Shown here: positions 13,315 to 23,282 of the stretch, piece by piece
Position numbering within the stretch: position 1 is the stretch's first letter
Layout: each line of letters starts with the position of its first letter
NCBI RefSeq assembly: GCF_000182925.2
Contig: NC_026503.1
Span: 4,588,001-4,652,000, forward strand
Origin: Neurospora crassa OR74A
Taxonomy: Eukaryota; Ascomycota; Sordariomycetes; Sordariales; Sordariaceae
Length of the DNA: 64,000 nucleotides
Direction of reading: 5' to 3'
Made by a program: the position numbers and the translations under genes
Notes under the pieces: model-generated
Databases searched by the model: none
Told to the model about the DNA's origin: nothing
The model's input: the letters and a program-made list of their open reading frames with translations, nothing else

Positions 13315-14825
13315 TTTGGAGACACGGGACGGAGCACGGATAGCGGTTGCCGGGAGTGGACGGGAATCGAGAATAGAATTATGATATTAGTGTAGGATAT
13401 GGAGAGGGATGTGTTGATCCGGATGAGTACTATGGTGATGCTGGGGAATAACAGCGTGGGAATTATGCTATGCGAGAGCAATTGATCAATGGATGGCCTT
13501 GTTCAGTCAGGAACCAAGGCGGTGGCAAATGGAGGCATTCCGATCCATGGACGGGAGCGTTCCTGGATGATGATGTTGATCCGATGAAGTGACTGTGGAT
13601 TGTCTGAACGACTAGGAGAGGTACGCGGCTTGGCGGTTCCATCAAGGTCGGGGTAGTCGTAGTATGAGTTGATCGGGCAAAGTGGTGGTTCAGCTCAAAT
13701 TGTCGTCATGATGTTGAACTTGACTGGAAGCTTGTCCCTTTGCCCGGCCGACCTGTGTCTGCCCAAGGTACGTACAAATAGTGTATGTACATCATTTTGC
13801 GGGGTGCTGGAGACCGGCAGGCATCCTTGAACCAATCAACAGCTGTAAATACGATGGATGAGAGGGATAAATGCGGGGACATGGGGTAGCCCCGCCATAA
13901 GTGGAACTCCTCGAACTTATGCCAGGCCGGCTTCATACTACTGCCGCCCGCTTGGCGCTTGCAGCGGTGGATTACCTAACAGCAGAGTAACATCTTGACT
14001 CTGGAGGGCTACAGTTCGACTCGCAATTATACGTTGTATTACGCTCTCAAGTTGCAAAAGAAGCCTGACACAGTCATGAGAATGGTTTGACAGTAGATGA
14101 AGACGATTATCAGATCGAAAGAGGGGAACACCGTGATGTCCTGTTGGAGTGACCATGGCCTGATGGGTTGTTGCTTCCATCGTTTGTGTTAGCACCGGAC
14201 AAGGAGGGAGGTTGTTATTAGGCGCTTGGGTGCTAGAGTTAACACTACCTCAGTTCGTCTCTCTTTGTTATTCTTTCTCAAGCAAGATTTCGCCTGTGAT
14301 ATCTAAGAACCCTGACCAGATGTCTACTTCGCCAGCCATTTCGAGAAAATAGTCTTATCCCCTCGCCATCTATCTATAGCGCCTGATTGGCATAGGGTCC
14401 TTCTCCAGGTTCTCCGGAGGGGAAAACCGCACGGCGTTGAGCGCCGCCGGATGAAAACCTCCAACTCCGTCCGTCTCGGCCGCGGGTAAGCCGCGCCGCT
14501 CCTACTTTGCTTCCAGCTAGTATAGCGGTTCTCACCTCCCGCCGCAGCGAATATGTTTCGTCTCTTTCCACTACATTCATCCCAACATCAGAACAACAAG
14601 CAAGACACCACTCCCCTTCGCCGCGCCTTCTTCCCGCCTTCTCCCCGCTTCCTTATCCCATCTTCCCCGTTTACACCCACCGCCGTTTTGATGCCCTTCC
14701 CGTTACTCTACTTCCCCGTCTCCACCGTCGCTTGCAAGGTGTAAGGGCCTCCTCCTCCGTCTATATAAACTCCCCCTCAACGCCCATCCTTGAACTCTCC
14801 ATTCTGCTTGCGATCAACGTTCAAG
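13315..14825. other. Intergenic region between divergent LanC-like and repeat-protein genes
   Basis: About 1.5 kb between two divergently transcribed genes. Minus-strand open frames at 13.46-14.2 kb have no ATG-led, motif-bearing or splice-supported product. The last 300 bp are C/T-rich and end in a short GATCAACGTTCAAG leader, the usual look of a Neurospora 5-prime UTR. Confidence 0.6.
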
Positions 14826-15674
14826 ATGGCGTCCCCTTCCTCCAGCCAGGCCCCCGATCGCACCCCTCGCAACCCCCGAGGCCCCGCCGTCCGTACCGAT
14901 GCTGGTGCCTCCGATCGCGCCGCGAACCGTCTGCCTGACTTGGCCCAGCTGATGGACTCCCCGCCCGAGGTTGAGTCTCTTCCTCTTACTCAGTCAAATC
15001 CCAATCAGCAAAGGCGGACACCATCGACACCTGTGCCTATCCCGCAGCAAGAATCATCTCCCGCTAGTGGATCCGATCACTTCTACTCGGCGAGGCAGAC
15101 GCCTGCTCAAAGCGAAAGTCCCGCCCCTGATCTGGCTACTGAGAGGCGGATTGACGTTGACAGTCATGCCTTCCACGAGAACTCCCTGGTTCATCCTGCT
15201 CGGCACACAGAACGTGATCTTGAAAGGCTGCCAAGATACGATCCTTTCAGAAACCCCTCAGCGTCCCCGGCAAGCAGATCTGACACCTTCCACACGGCCA
15301 GAGAGACTCCTGTTGCGGGCCAAAGCCCAGCACCTGATCAGATAGCAACGGATGTACCACTTGATTTTAACTCTTATGAGTTCATGGTGAACTCCTTGGT
15401 CCATCCTGTTCGCCGCACAGAGCGTGAGTTGGCCAGCCTTCCCAGATATGATCCAAATGATCCTACCCAAATTCCAACAGAATTTGAAGAAAGGTTTGAT
15501 CCAGACATTCGTTCAAGGCTGCGGGGACCTTGGACGCTTGTTGGAATGACCTGGGACGACATTATTCGAGACACCAATGATCGTCTCCTTGCTAATGGCG
15601 CTGAGGAAAAGGATTTGATTTGCAAAGGTGAGAGGGGATATAGGGGGAACAGAAATAGCAGGGGAAGACGCTGA
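14826..15674 (+). CDS. Hypothetical low-complexity protein with internal duplication
   Basis: ATG at 14826 (TCAAGATGGCG context) opens a 282-residue frame with no recognised domain. The N-terminal 80 residues are Pro/Ser-rich and disordered. Two segments of about 75 residues then repeat: the first runs from DHFYSARQTP to LERLPRYDP, the second from DTFHTARETP to LASLPRYDP, and both contain a conserved NSLVHP..R.TER core. The tail holds EFEERFDPDIRSRL and WDDIIRDTNDRL. A related copy of that tail lies just downstream at 15962-16075. The 3-prime end is uncertain: a GTGAGA donor at 15628 and a strong pyrimidine tract with TTTTCCAG at 15806-15813 would replace the last 15 residues by a different short end. 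The Pro-rich start recalls the proteins at 50.3 kb and 58.7-64 kb, but homology is not established. Confidence 0.6.
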   Translation: MASPSSSQAPDRTPRNPRGPAVRTDAGASDRAANRLPDLAQLMDSPPEVESLPLTQSNPNQQRRTPSTPVPIPQQESSPASGSDHFYSARQTPAQSESPAPDLATERRIDVDSHAFHENSLVHPARHTERDLERLPRYDPFRNPSASPASRSDTFHTARETPVAGQSPAPDQIATDVPLDFNSYEFMVNSLVHPVRRTERELASLPRYDPNDPTQIPTEFEERFDPDIRSRLRGPWTLVGMTWDDIIRDTNDRLLANGAEEKDLICKGERGYRGNRNSRGRR

Positions 15675-15961
15675 TCATGTACATATATGTGTGTGATGAT
15701 GAGTCTGCTCAGGGGGCCTATCGCAAACTCAAAGGGAAGATTTGATTTGGGGAATATGGTATTCAGGGATGCATGCATTGGTTTTCTGCGGTGATTTTTT
15801 TCAATTTTTTCCAGCAAGGCATACAGATCGGGGATGCACTCGCTAGATTGAAGGGATCTGATCAGTTGACATTGGTGAAAGATGGAGCATGAAGGAGCGA
15901 TCTGATAAGATGATGGGTTGACAGATAGAAAAGAAAAGGAAGGCAGGGACAGCAAGAATTC

Positions 15962-16198
15962 AACATTCGAAGAGAGATTTGACCCGAACATACGCTCAAG
16001 ACTGGTCGGACCTGAACAGGTGTTAGGGATGTGCTGGGAAGAGTGGATTAGGCGGCTGGATGAATGATTTGAAAGCCAGGGGAGGCCGGAAAGGACTAAT
16101 AGGGACAGACGGTGGACTAGGATGGGAGGAAATGGCGGCGATAATAGTCATAACTGACCATATATATGGGTGGTAGTAAGTCTGCTCAGGGGGCCCTC
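15962..16198 (+). pseudogene. Partial tandem copy of the preceding gene's 3-prime end
   Basis: Translation at 15965 gives TFEERFDPNIRSRL, then a degraded WEEWIRRLDE before a stop, matching EFEERFDPDIRSRL...WDDIIRDTNDRL of the upstream gene. The similarity continues into the 3-prime flank: an ATATATG(T/G)G...AGTCTGCTCAGGGGGCC block occurs at about 15676-15719 and again at 16157-16196. The duplicated unit is therefore about 240 bp, spaced about 480 bp apart. It could be a dead remnant or an alternative terminal exon; no convincing in-frame splice to it was found. Confidence 0.55.
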
Positions 16199-18354
16199 AG
16201 TTGAAGCTATCTCGGACATCAACAGAAAAAAAAAGACATAGTCAGCAAGGAGATTAAGAAGCCGGAAGAAAGAGCCCATCAGAGTCAAGATGGCGGACCA
16301 TTAGTAAATTTAGTTACGAAATTCGTTTATGAAATTCCTTTTATGGTGCCTGATCATTCGTTCTGGAACACAGCGAGGATAAACATCTGGCATCACAGTC
16401 CATCGTCGTGTCTCGAAAGGCGGGTGCAGCAAGGGCAGATGGCTGCTGTTCTGCTAACAACTGCTCGGCGAGGTCTGTCCCATAACTGATAGGGCAGTAT
16501 CACTTATTCCGCTCGGGTCCACTCATGTCTCATGTTCCTGCATTAGCTTGGCACTGTTGATGTCGCTATCTTGGCCTTTCGATTTCCTCTCATTGCAACA
16601 CCACAAAGAACTTGGTGATGGCTCGATGACCAGGCCTATCGACGGATTCAATCAGGACACTGCGTGGCGGACGCTTGCCAACGATGCGCCTTCCTTCACT
16701 GTTCAGCGTATCCAATGTCAACATGAAATTACCGTCGAACCAATTCCAAGTCGGACAAATTCCAACAACATGTGCCGGATAAACCCAAGTTCATGGACTG
16801 CTCGGATGCCACTGCATGCGCCAGATATCAACCGGATGGCTTGCCTCGCGATGCACTCATTCATTATTTCCGGCCCGTTATGCAATTCAACTACTGCCCG
16901 CACTGTCCATACCTAGGTACCTACGGGGAATTTTCACGGCGGTCTCGTTCACCGCGATCCTTGGCGTGCACACCGGCGTAGTGCCCAGTCAGCGCACGGT
17001 CAATATCCCTTGCCGATAACACACAGCAATCTAGGAAATCAATTCTGAATAGATGAAAAGCTGGAAAATACAATCAATTAACTGTCCAATCAAAAAGAAA
17101 AACGGCACCTGAAATCCCTCAGGGGCCATCAACATCCATCAATACAGCCAGGTGTATGACGTCTAATAGGACCGTTGCGCGACTCTCCTATAACACCCTC
17201 ATGCTATAGAATCGATGTCATATCCTTTCCAGAAAACCGGTCGTGTAGGGTCGGATTGGTAAGAAATCCTGCCCTGGAGAGCTGGAACGACGCCCCAATG
17301 CAACACCGTTTGCCATGCCTGCAAAACCCTTGAGCCTCCATTCGTGCTCCCCCAGCTGCCGGGAACCAATGACCGTTAGCCAGCTCCCGGGCCCCGAGGA
17401 AAAAGCAAGAAAACTTGCAGACACAGGACGTCGGTTTCAATTTATTTCTCCTCCATGCAAGGGGCAACATACCCAATTGGGACTTCATGTCAAGGGCTCA
17501 ACCTCAACAAACCTCCAGAGTTTGGAGATCGTCGGCGGCCTTCAAGATTGCCTTGGAACAGGAGCAAAACAGTTTGTGGTTCCCGAGTCTGAGCGGCTCA
17601 CCACTATTGCTGGACGCTTATTGCTGATGACGTAGCAATATAGCCTCCATATGATGTGTCGCCCATATCAACGGAGCATTGCAAGACAAAAAGTCAAACA
17701 AGCAGGGTATAGACGGCATTGACTCCATGTTGTCATCTCAGGGTCTGATCGCAACTCTCGTCGCCGGACTCTAGCTTTGTCGCCCAGCTGAGCTGGAACA
17801 CAGGACAACATGAGACACCGGCACGTGGTAGCCTGGGATAGACTACCACGCTGGCAACCGGCTATGGGAGAAGGACGCCATCAATGGAGTCGTCGTCATG
17901 GTAGTGGTGGTGCGGCTGGATTCAGGAACGGGAGGTAACCTAAGTCCGAAGTGGAGGTTGACGACGTCAACACCCTCTTCCCTTCGTTGTAACCGGTATT
18001 CTATTCGACGACTCAGTCCGTCCCAGGCAAGCAGGTGCGCTTCTTGAGTCTTCAGAACAGTGCCGATCAGGGCCCAGAGAAAGGGACGGTGAAGTCCCTC
18101 TGTTTACTAGTTCATTTGAGTTCACTCCAGCAAAGTATGAGGGAGAGCACTTCGTCCCCGGCATGAGCCTCAAGATTCATGTATAAAAAGGACGACGACC
18201 TCTGCTCCGTTCTCTCCACATCTTCCTTCTCATCATCATCAGCTCAGCAATCAACTTCCAACAGGCAACGAACTCAACCACCAAACAACCAAATACTTCA
18301 CCTACCACACCCAAAACACAACTCCCAAAACCAAACCCAACCCCAACCATCAAA
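16199..18354. other. Intergenic region upstream of the hydrophobin gene
   Basis: No gene is supported. Open frames at 16.5-17.6 kb are present on both strands over the same bases and show no motifs or splice structure. An AGGTACCT copy lies at 16915-16922 and a short inverted repeat (CGTGGTAG / CTACCACG) near 17825-17852. The last 170 bp are A/C-rich with little G, typical of a highly expressed Neurospora 5-prime leader, consistent with strong hydrophobin expression. Confidence 0.55.
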
Positions 18355-18862
18355 ATGCAGTTCACCATTGCCACCGTCCTCTCCCTCCTCACCATCACCC
18401 TCGCCGCTCCCGCGGCTATGGAGCGTCAAGTCCCTTACACTCCCTGCTCCGGCCTTTACGGTACCGCCCAATGCTGCGCTACCGACGTCCTCGGCGTCGC
18501 TGACCTTGACTGCGCCAACCGTGAGTTTTTTTTTTTTTTTAGCACATACCCAGCATCCCCATCTGCCATTGAACCATTAAACAAGCCAAATACTAAACCA
18601 AGTCCTTCTTCTCATTTCATACAGCCCCGGCCACCCTCGCCAACGCCACCCACTTCGAGTCTACCTGCGCTGCCATCGGCCAGCGCGCTCGCTGCTGCGT
18701 CTTGCCTATTGTGAGTTACCTTAGCTACCCTGACTGATGTCATGCTCGAGATTCGAGACAGAGCTGTTAAAAGGTGTGCAAGTAACATAATGCTGACTTG
18801 TAGCGAACAAATGATAATAGCTCGGCCAAGATATCCTTTGCCAGACCCCCGCTGGTCTCTAA
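18355..18862 (+). CDS. Class II hydrophobin
   Basis: Three exons, 18355-18520, 18625-18710 and 18821-18862, give 97 residues. A signal peptide (MQFTIATVLSLLTITLAAPA) precedes a domain with exactly eight cysteines in the order C, CC, C, C, CC, C: PCSGLYG, QCCATD, LDCAN, STCAA, RCCVLP and ILCQTP. That pattern, with close spacing and length near 100, defines class II hydrophobins: small secreted proteins that assemble at air-water and hydrophobic interfaces and coat hyphae or spores. The last exon encodes only LGQDILCQTPAGL, and the final cysteine lies there, so the third exon is required. I recall an N. crassa class II hydrophobin studied as NC2 that is probably the orthologue. Confidence 0.93.
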
Positions 18863-20004
18863 AGGGGGTTTGTTTGTTTGGTGGTCATTGAGTGATCATC
18901 TTGCTGTACAATAAATATGAAGTGTATCATGTCTTGTATACATGTAATATTTGGGGGGGTAATTTGGTGTACTGTTAGCTGGTGTTGGTTGGTTGTCTTG
19001 CTGCTATGTTCGACACGAGGATGTATTGGATACTTTTGGATTTCAATGGGGTTTGAAACGGTGGATTTAATGAGTATCTGGACATAGTTAGGAATCAAAG
19101 GGGTTTGAATGCCACATCGAGGTGACTTGCAAATTACTAGTGATAATCTTCTTGAATATCGGATTGGGCTCCCGACATGGTAATGAAAAGGGAGATAATA
19201 AGTATAAGGAACGACTGGAAGAAGCAATTCTTCGACGGGTTGCTAGGGTAGTACCGAATAACATAATGGTAGCTAATGACCAAGTTACGTCTTCCCAAAG
19301 TACGCAAGTAGTTCTTGATTGCGAGATTCGCACCTTCATACCTCTAGGTGACGTTGTTAACACCAAAAGCATCTGAGAAACGGAAAAACCTGCGTATTAC
19401 CTTGTCCGGACCAGTCCAGGCTGGGGTGCTTATCGATACCTTACTCCACGAGATGCCCAAAAAGGACAAAAAAGAACAGCATAAAAAGAAGAGAAAAAAA
19501 ATGGTATGGCCCGTAACGGACTCTAACCGTTGTCTTCCTGCGGCACGTATGCAGACGCGGAAGATTTCCACGCCGGGAATGTTACCAATACACCAGCGAG
19601 CTCACACCACGGGAAAGGCGACTGATGAGGAAAATTTATATACCAAGGACGGGGTAGCTGGGACTTGGGGGTGATGATGGGTACTTTGGATTACTTACCT
19701 TGCTAGGTAGGAGGTTGAAATGAAAGGTTGAGCGGCAGACAAGAGGAGCAGCGACGGACGGTGGAAGGTACGGTACGACGGGCACTGATACCTGGCCGAT
19801 CAGTCTCCGGTGTTTGGTCCGATCATCACCAATACAATGGAAGACAAAGAACTGGTCATTAACAATATCACATTATCATGCCGAAGGTATACAGCGTCCT
19901 TCGCTGCCTGTTCCCCATATCCATCTTGAAACCTGAGTGACCACCCTTTTTCTTTTGGTCCGTCGCGACTTTCCTCATTATCTCCCCTCACTCAGAGTTT
20001 TGTT
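18863..20004. other. Intergenic region between hydrophobin and X325 genes
   Basis: Convergent 3-prime flanks. AT content is raised near 18.86-19.1 kb (3-prime UTR). Open frames at 19.1-19.7 kb overlap on both strands and carry no recognisable product. A TACCTCTA copy lies at 19339-19346. Confidence 0.5.
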
Positions 20005-20850
20005 TTAGAGCATCATCACACCAGCAACGACCGCGGCACCCAGCGCCGCGAGGCCTCCTCCGCCACGAACAACCACACCAGCATTCTTAGTCTTGTCGGT
20101 AGTCGTAGGAGCCGGGGCAGCACCGGTACCCGAGGCACTCGGGGATGTCTCCACATGGTCACCGACCAACTTGGTCAAGTCAGCATCGCTGGTGTAAGCG
20201 GCCGTGACGCCCGTGCTGTTCTTGCACGCGCTCGGCATGTTGGCGTTGGTGCCCTCGACGAAGTTGACGATGGCGCACTGGTTACATTTGTTAGCGTCCT
20301 TTTGTCTTTTACTTTCTTCCTCTCCATTTTGGTTTCGTTTACTTCCCAACAAGGCAAACAAGAATAGAAGGATAACAAAAAAGAAAAGATGGAGAAAAAA
20401 AAAAAAAACGATGGAAGAAAAAAAAAGGCTCACCTGGAACAAAGTCCCATCTCCACCAATACCAGCAACGCCCACCACGCCCTTCTTGCCCACCCACTCC
20501 TTGGGCGCCTTCACCTGCGTCGAGCAGAAATCGCCCAGACCGCTCTGCTGCACGATCGGGAACAGCTGCGTCCAGTTGCCCTCGCTGACTTCTTGCACCG
20601 AGGCGCGGTACAGCCAGGTGAACTGCGGGTGGCCGGCATAGAGCGAGATGAAGTCGCCGTCGACGTGGAAGTCGGTGGTAGTAGTGTCGGAGGAAAGGTT
20701 GGGGGTCTTGGCGCCGCAGGGGGCGTCGGGTTCTTTGTCCTCGTCGATCGAGGCGCCTTCGAGGGAGGGCGGGTAGTTGAAGAGGAAATGGGCGTTGGCG
20801 AGGGGGGTGAGGGAGAGGAGGACGGTGGGGAGGAGGGAGAGGGAGCGCAT
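20005..20850 (-). CDS. X325/BIM1-like copper-binding GPI-anchored protein
   Basis: Exons 20850-20434 and 20277-20005 join to 229 residues. The signal peptide ends ANA at residue 20, so the mature protein starts with His (HFLFNYPPS). This free N-terminal His plus a second His (GHPQF, H74, or FHVDGDF, H62) is the histidine-brace arrangement of the X325/BIM1 family. The core DAPCG...FCSTQV...CAIVNF supplies cysteines, followed by a Ser/Thr/Pro/Ala linker and a C-terminal hydrophobic tail (GLAALGAAVVAGVMML) that fits a GPI signal. Family members resemble LPMOs in fold but do not oxidise polysaccharides; Cryptococcus BIM1 helps import copper. This protein is expected at the cell surface. The 156-nt intron is a multiple of three and has no in-frame stop, so retention would keep the frame open. 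A ferric reductase gene lies divergently 2.4 kb away. Confidence 0.88.
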   Translation of the reverse strand: MRSLSLLPTVLLSLTPLANAHFLFNYPPSLEGASIDEDKEPDAPCGAKTPNLSSDTTTTDFHVDGDFISLYAGHPQFTWLYRASVQEVSEGNWTQLFPIVQQSGLGDFCSTQVKAPKEWVGKKGVVGVAGIGGDGTLFQVSLFFSSIVFFFFLHLFFFVILLFLFALLGSKRNQNGEEESKRQKDANKCNQCAIVNFVEGTNANMPSACKNSTGVTAAYTSDADLTKLVGDHVETSPSASGTGAAPAPTTTDKTKNAGVVVRGGGGLAALGAAVVAGVMML

Positions 20851-20964
20851 TTTGATCGGTTTGTTGTTTTTTTTATTGTGAGGTCGGTACTAGTTGGGTG
20901 GTGGTAGTGGCGTCCTTGGCTGTTGTTGTTTGTTGGTGATGGTGATGGGACCGACTTGAACGAA

Positions 20965-20971
20965 GAGCAAA
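20965..20971 (-). promoter_or_regulatory. Candidate copper-response element (TTTGCTC)
   Basis: TTTGCTC on the minus strand, 115 bp upstream of the X325 start, equals the 7-nt core bound by Mac1-type copper-sensing factors in fungi. One 7-mer is weak evidence, but its position upstream of a putative copper-acquisition gene makes it worth noting. Confidence 0.25.
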
Positions 20972-22646
20972 AAAGTGGAAGAGGAGTGTAGTAGGTAAGG
21001 TAGGCAGGCGAGTGGGAGCGGTAGATATGTAAGTGTAAAGACTGCAGACAAAGGCCGGACCGGGACCGACAGGATGTGGAACATGCAAAGCCAAGGCTGG
21101 AGAAGGCTGGAAGGGTCCAACACAACAAACGGACGGATGCCGGGAACAAGATGGGACTAAAAGCAAGGAGTGACAAATACAATGGGATGCGATCCTGCTT
21201 CTAGGCTGCTGGTGCCTGGATGTATATTGTGGATTTCAAACGGAATGGGGAATAAAACCACGCGGCGATGTCAGGTACGACCGCTAATCCCGTCTTCCAG
21301 GAACCCTACCTCTCGCTAGGTATTTTTTGGGTTCGGTGTTGAACCTCCACATTTTGACCTTCTTTCCTTGGCTCAGGTCCAGACCAAGAGACGATTTTGA
21401 GAGTTGAAAAACTGCATCATCGCAACGCAAACATGACCTGTGTCGCCAGAATCGTGTTCAAAAACAACCGGAGACGAAAGTCTGAGGCTGACGAGTTGGA
21501 GATCTGAGAGTACATCGATCTGAGACTCACCGCATGTGGTGTGTTGGTTAGGTAGTGAGTTTGGAAGGTTGGAAGTCTTGCTCCACAAACTTGCGCAAAA
21601 CACCCGATGACACGATGTTTCCCGGCCACTAACGAAGGGGAAGGCAGCACTCGAAGTTGCACCGCCAACGAGGCAAGAACGGAATCCCCTCCATGTAACT
21701 TGATCCATCTCAGTTCTTCATTCCCGTCTCTAGACACTTGTCTGTGTTTCATATCACAGCCTTTGTTTGCGCCGTCTGTTGTCTGTCGTCCAAAAAGTTT
21801 GGACGTTCCATGGTTCCTAGCTGACCTGAAGTTCGTTGAACAAGTGGGGTTCATTGCATTGCTGGAGAAGTGCACTAGAACGCTGTTGTGCAACACTAAA
21901 TGCTGACACGCTTAGCCCTTTGGGGCTGTATTACCGGCACGCAGCTAAGCCCTAATTGGTAAAAGCGTGAGATTCGCGAGTGGGTTTGAGCAAGTTGTGG
22001 CCCCACTAGCGCCCGAGCTGCCGACAGGGTCCACCCCCCCGTGGAACCCAGAGCCCACAAGTTTGGAGCCAGTCAAAACTTGCTCCCGCTTTCCTCCCAT
22101 CTTCCCATCTTCATCGACAACTAATCCCTTCCTCTTTTCCATCCAACCGTATTTCGCGATTTCGACATCAAGCCAGGTCCGCGCCTTTGAGTTTGTTACG
22201 GATTGGTACCGCTTCGGATCTTGAATAAAAACGATGACGACCACAGTACTGGATCGACTTCGGTTGATGGATGAGACATTACGGCTTCGAGAAACATCCG
22301 GGCCACGGGGACGCGAGGTTACCTAGTTTGACCGATAGAAAGGGCAATATTATTCTGGACTCTCATCGTCAACTTCGTTGAGCTCCTCCTTTCTTTCACC
22401 GTCGTCTTGACGAGCGAGGGTCTAGCCTCGTCTGACCCGACCACGGCCAAAAGGCGGCTCCCCATGAATGCTACAGTAGTACCTTTGATTGGGAACATGT
22501 AGCAGTTTGGGCCAAGCACCAACGGGCAATTCACCGTCTGGTCTCCAAATCATTTTTTCTCTTCAGTCATTCCGCGACTGCAAGACAAACCATTATCGCT
22601 TCTCTTGGTTAGTTTTCAAAGAAGGGGAAAAAAAAAAAAAGACACC

Positions 22647-22693
<47 letters not shown>

Positions 22694-23282
22694 AAAGAAA
22701 AACAAACAAAGACACAAGCCCGAGTAGGTGCAGTGATCAATAGAACAAGTTGAACAACCAGCCGTAACAGGGTCGAAGTGCTTTCCAAGACTGAATTCTT
22801 GGCACACCCTCCACGCCGCGCCACGATCTTTGGTTATTTCCTACCGAAGAAACTTGCTCATCACGGACCTGCGATCCGCCCCCACCCTACTAGTATTATT
22901 CTTGACAGATATCGAAAACAGTCGTCTGACATTCCCCTTTTTGGCTTCAATTTTTCGCAAATTCGATTACTGCTTGTCGGTTTTCTCATTATTTTTAACT
23001 CTTCAACTGTCCGTTACTGTATCCTATCACCCCTCGTGTTGGTTTGGTAGCCATTTCGTTCGAGCGATCCACTTGTCCTGAACTCCATCATCATCATCAT
23101 TTATACCGCCAAGACGAACCATGACATAACCCGTCACGCGCGCGCATTTCCAGACTTCACAGGACGTCACCAAATCCAAGTAAAACTGCGCCCGAGACAA
23201 GGATCGCCAAGTACGAAATAGACCTAAAGATTGAACCAAACCACAGCCGAACGAGTGCCTCGTGGCAGTCAAGACCAGCAAA
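20972..23282. other. Intergenic region between divergent X325 and ferric reductase genes
   Basis: About 2.3 kb shared upstream region. Open frames at 21.4-21.9 kb overlap in both orientations without motifs. An uninterrupted run of 44 A lies at 22648-22691, with a further A13 at 22628-22640. A CTTGCTCA string near 22854 differs by one base from the copper element consensus. No RNA gene was seen. Confidence 0.5.
22628..22691 (+). repeat. Long poly(A) tract
   Basis: A13, then GACACCC, then A44. The length is unusual for this GC-balanced DNA. It could be slippage, a nucleosome-excluding promoter element, or the tail of a reverse-transcribed insertion; no target-site duplication or retroelement sequence was recognised beside it. 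Confidence 0.85.

Noticed and set aside
16548-17635. Several frames of 60-120 codons on both strands
   Set aside because: Overlapping in both orientations with no recognisable domains or intron structure.
20389-20907. Plus-strand frame of 172 codons over the X325 gene
   Set aside because: Antisense of a gene with clear signal peptide, His-1 and GPI signal.
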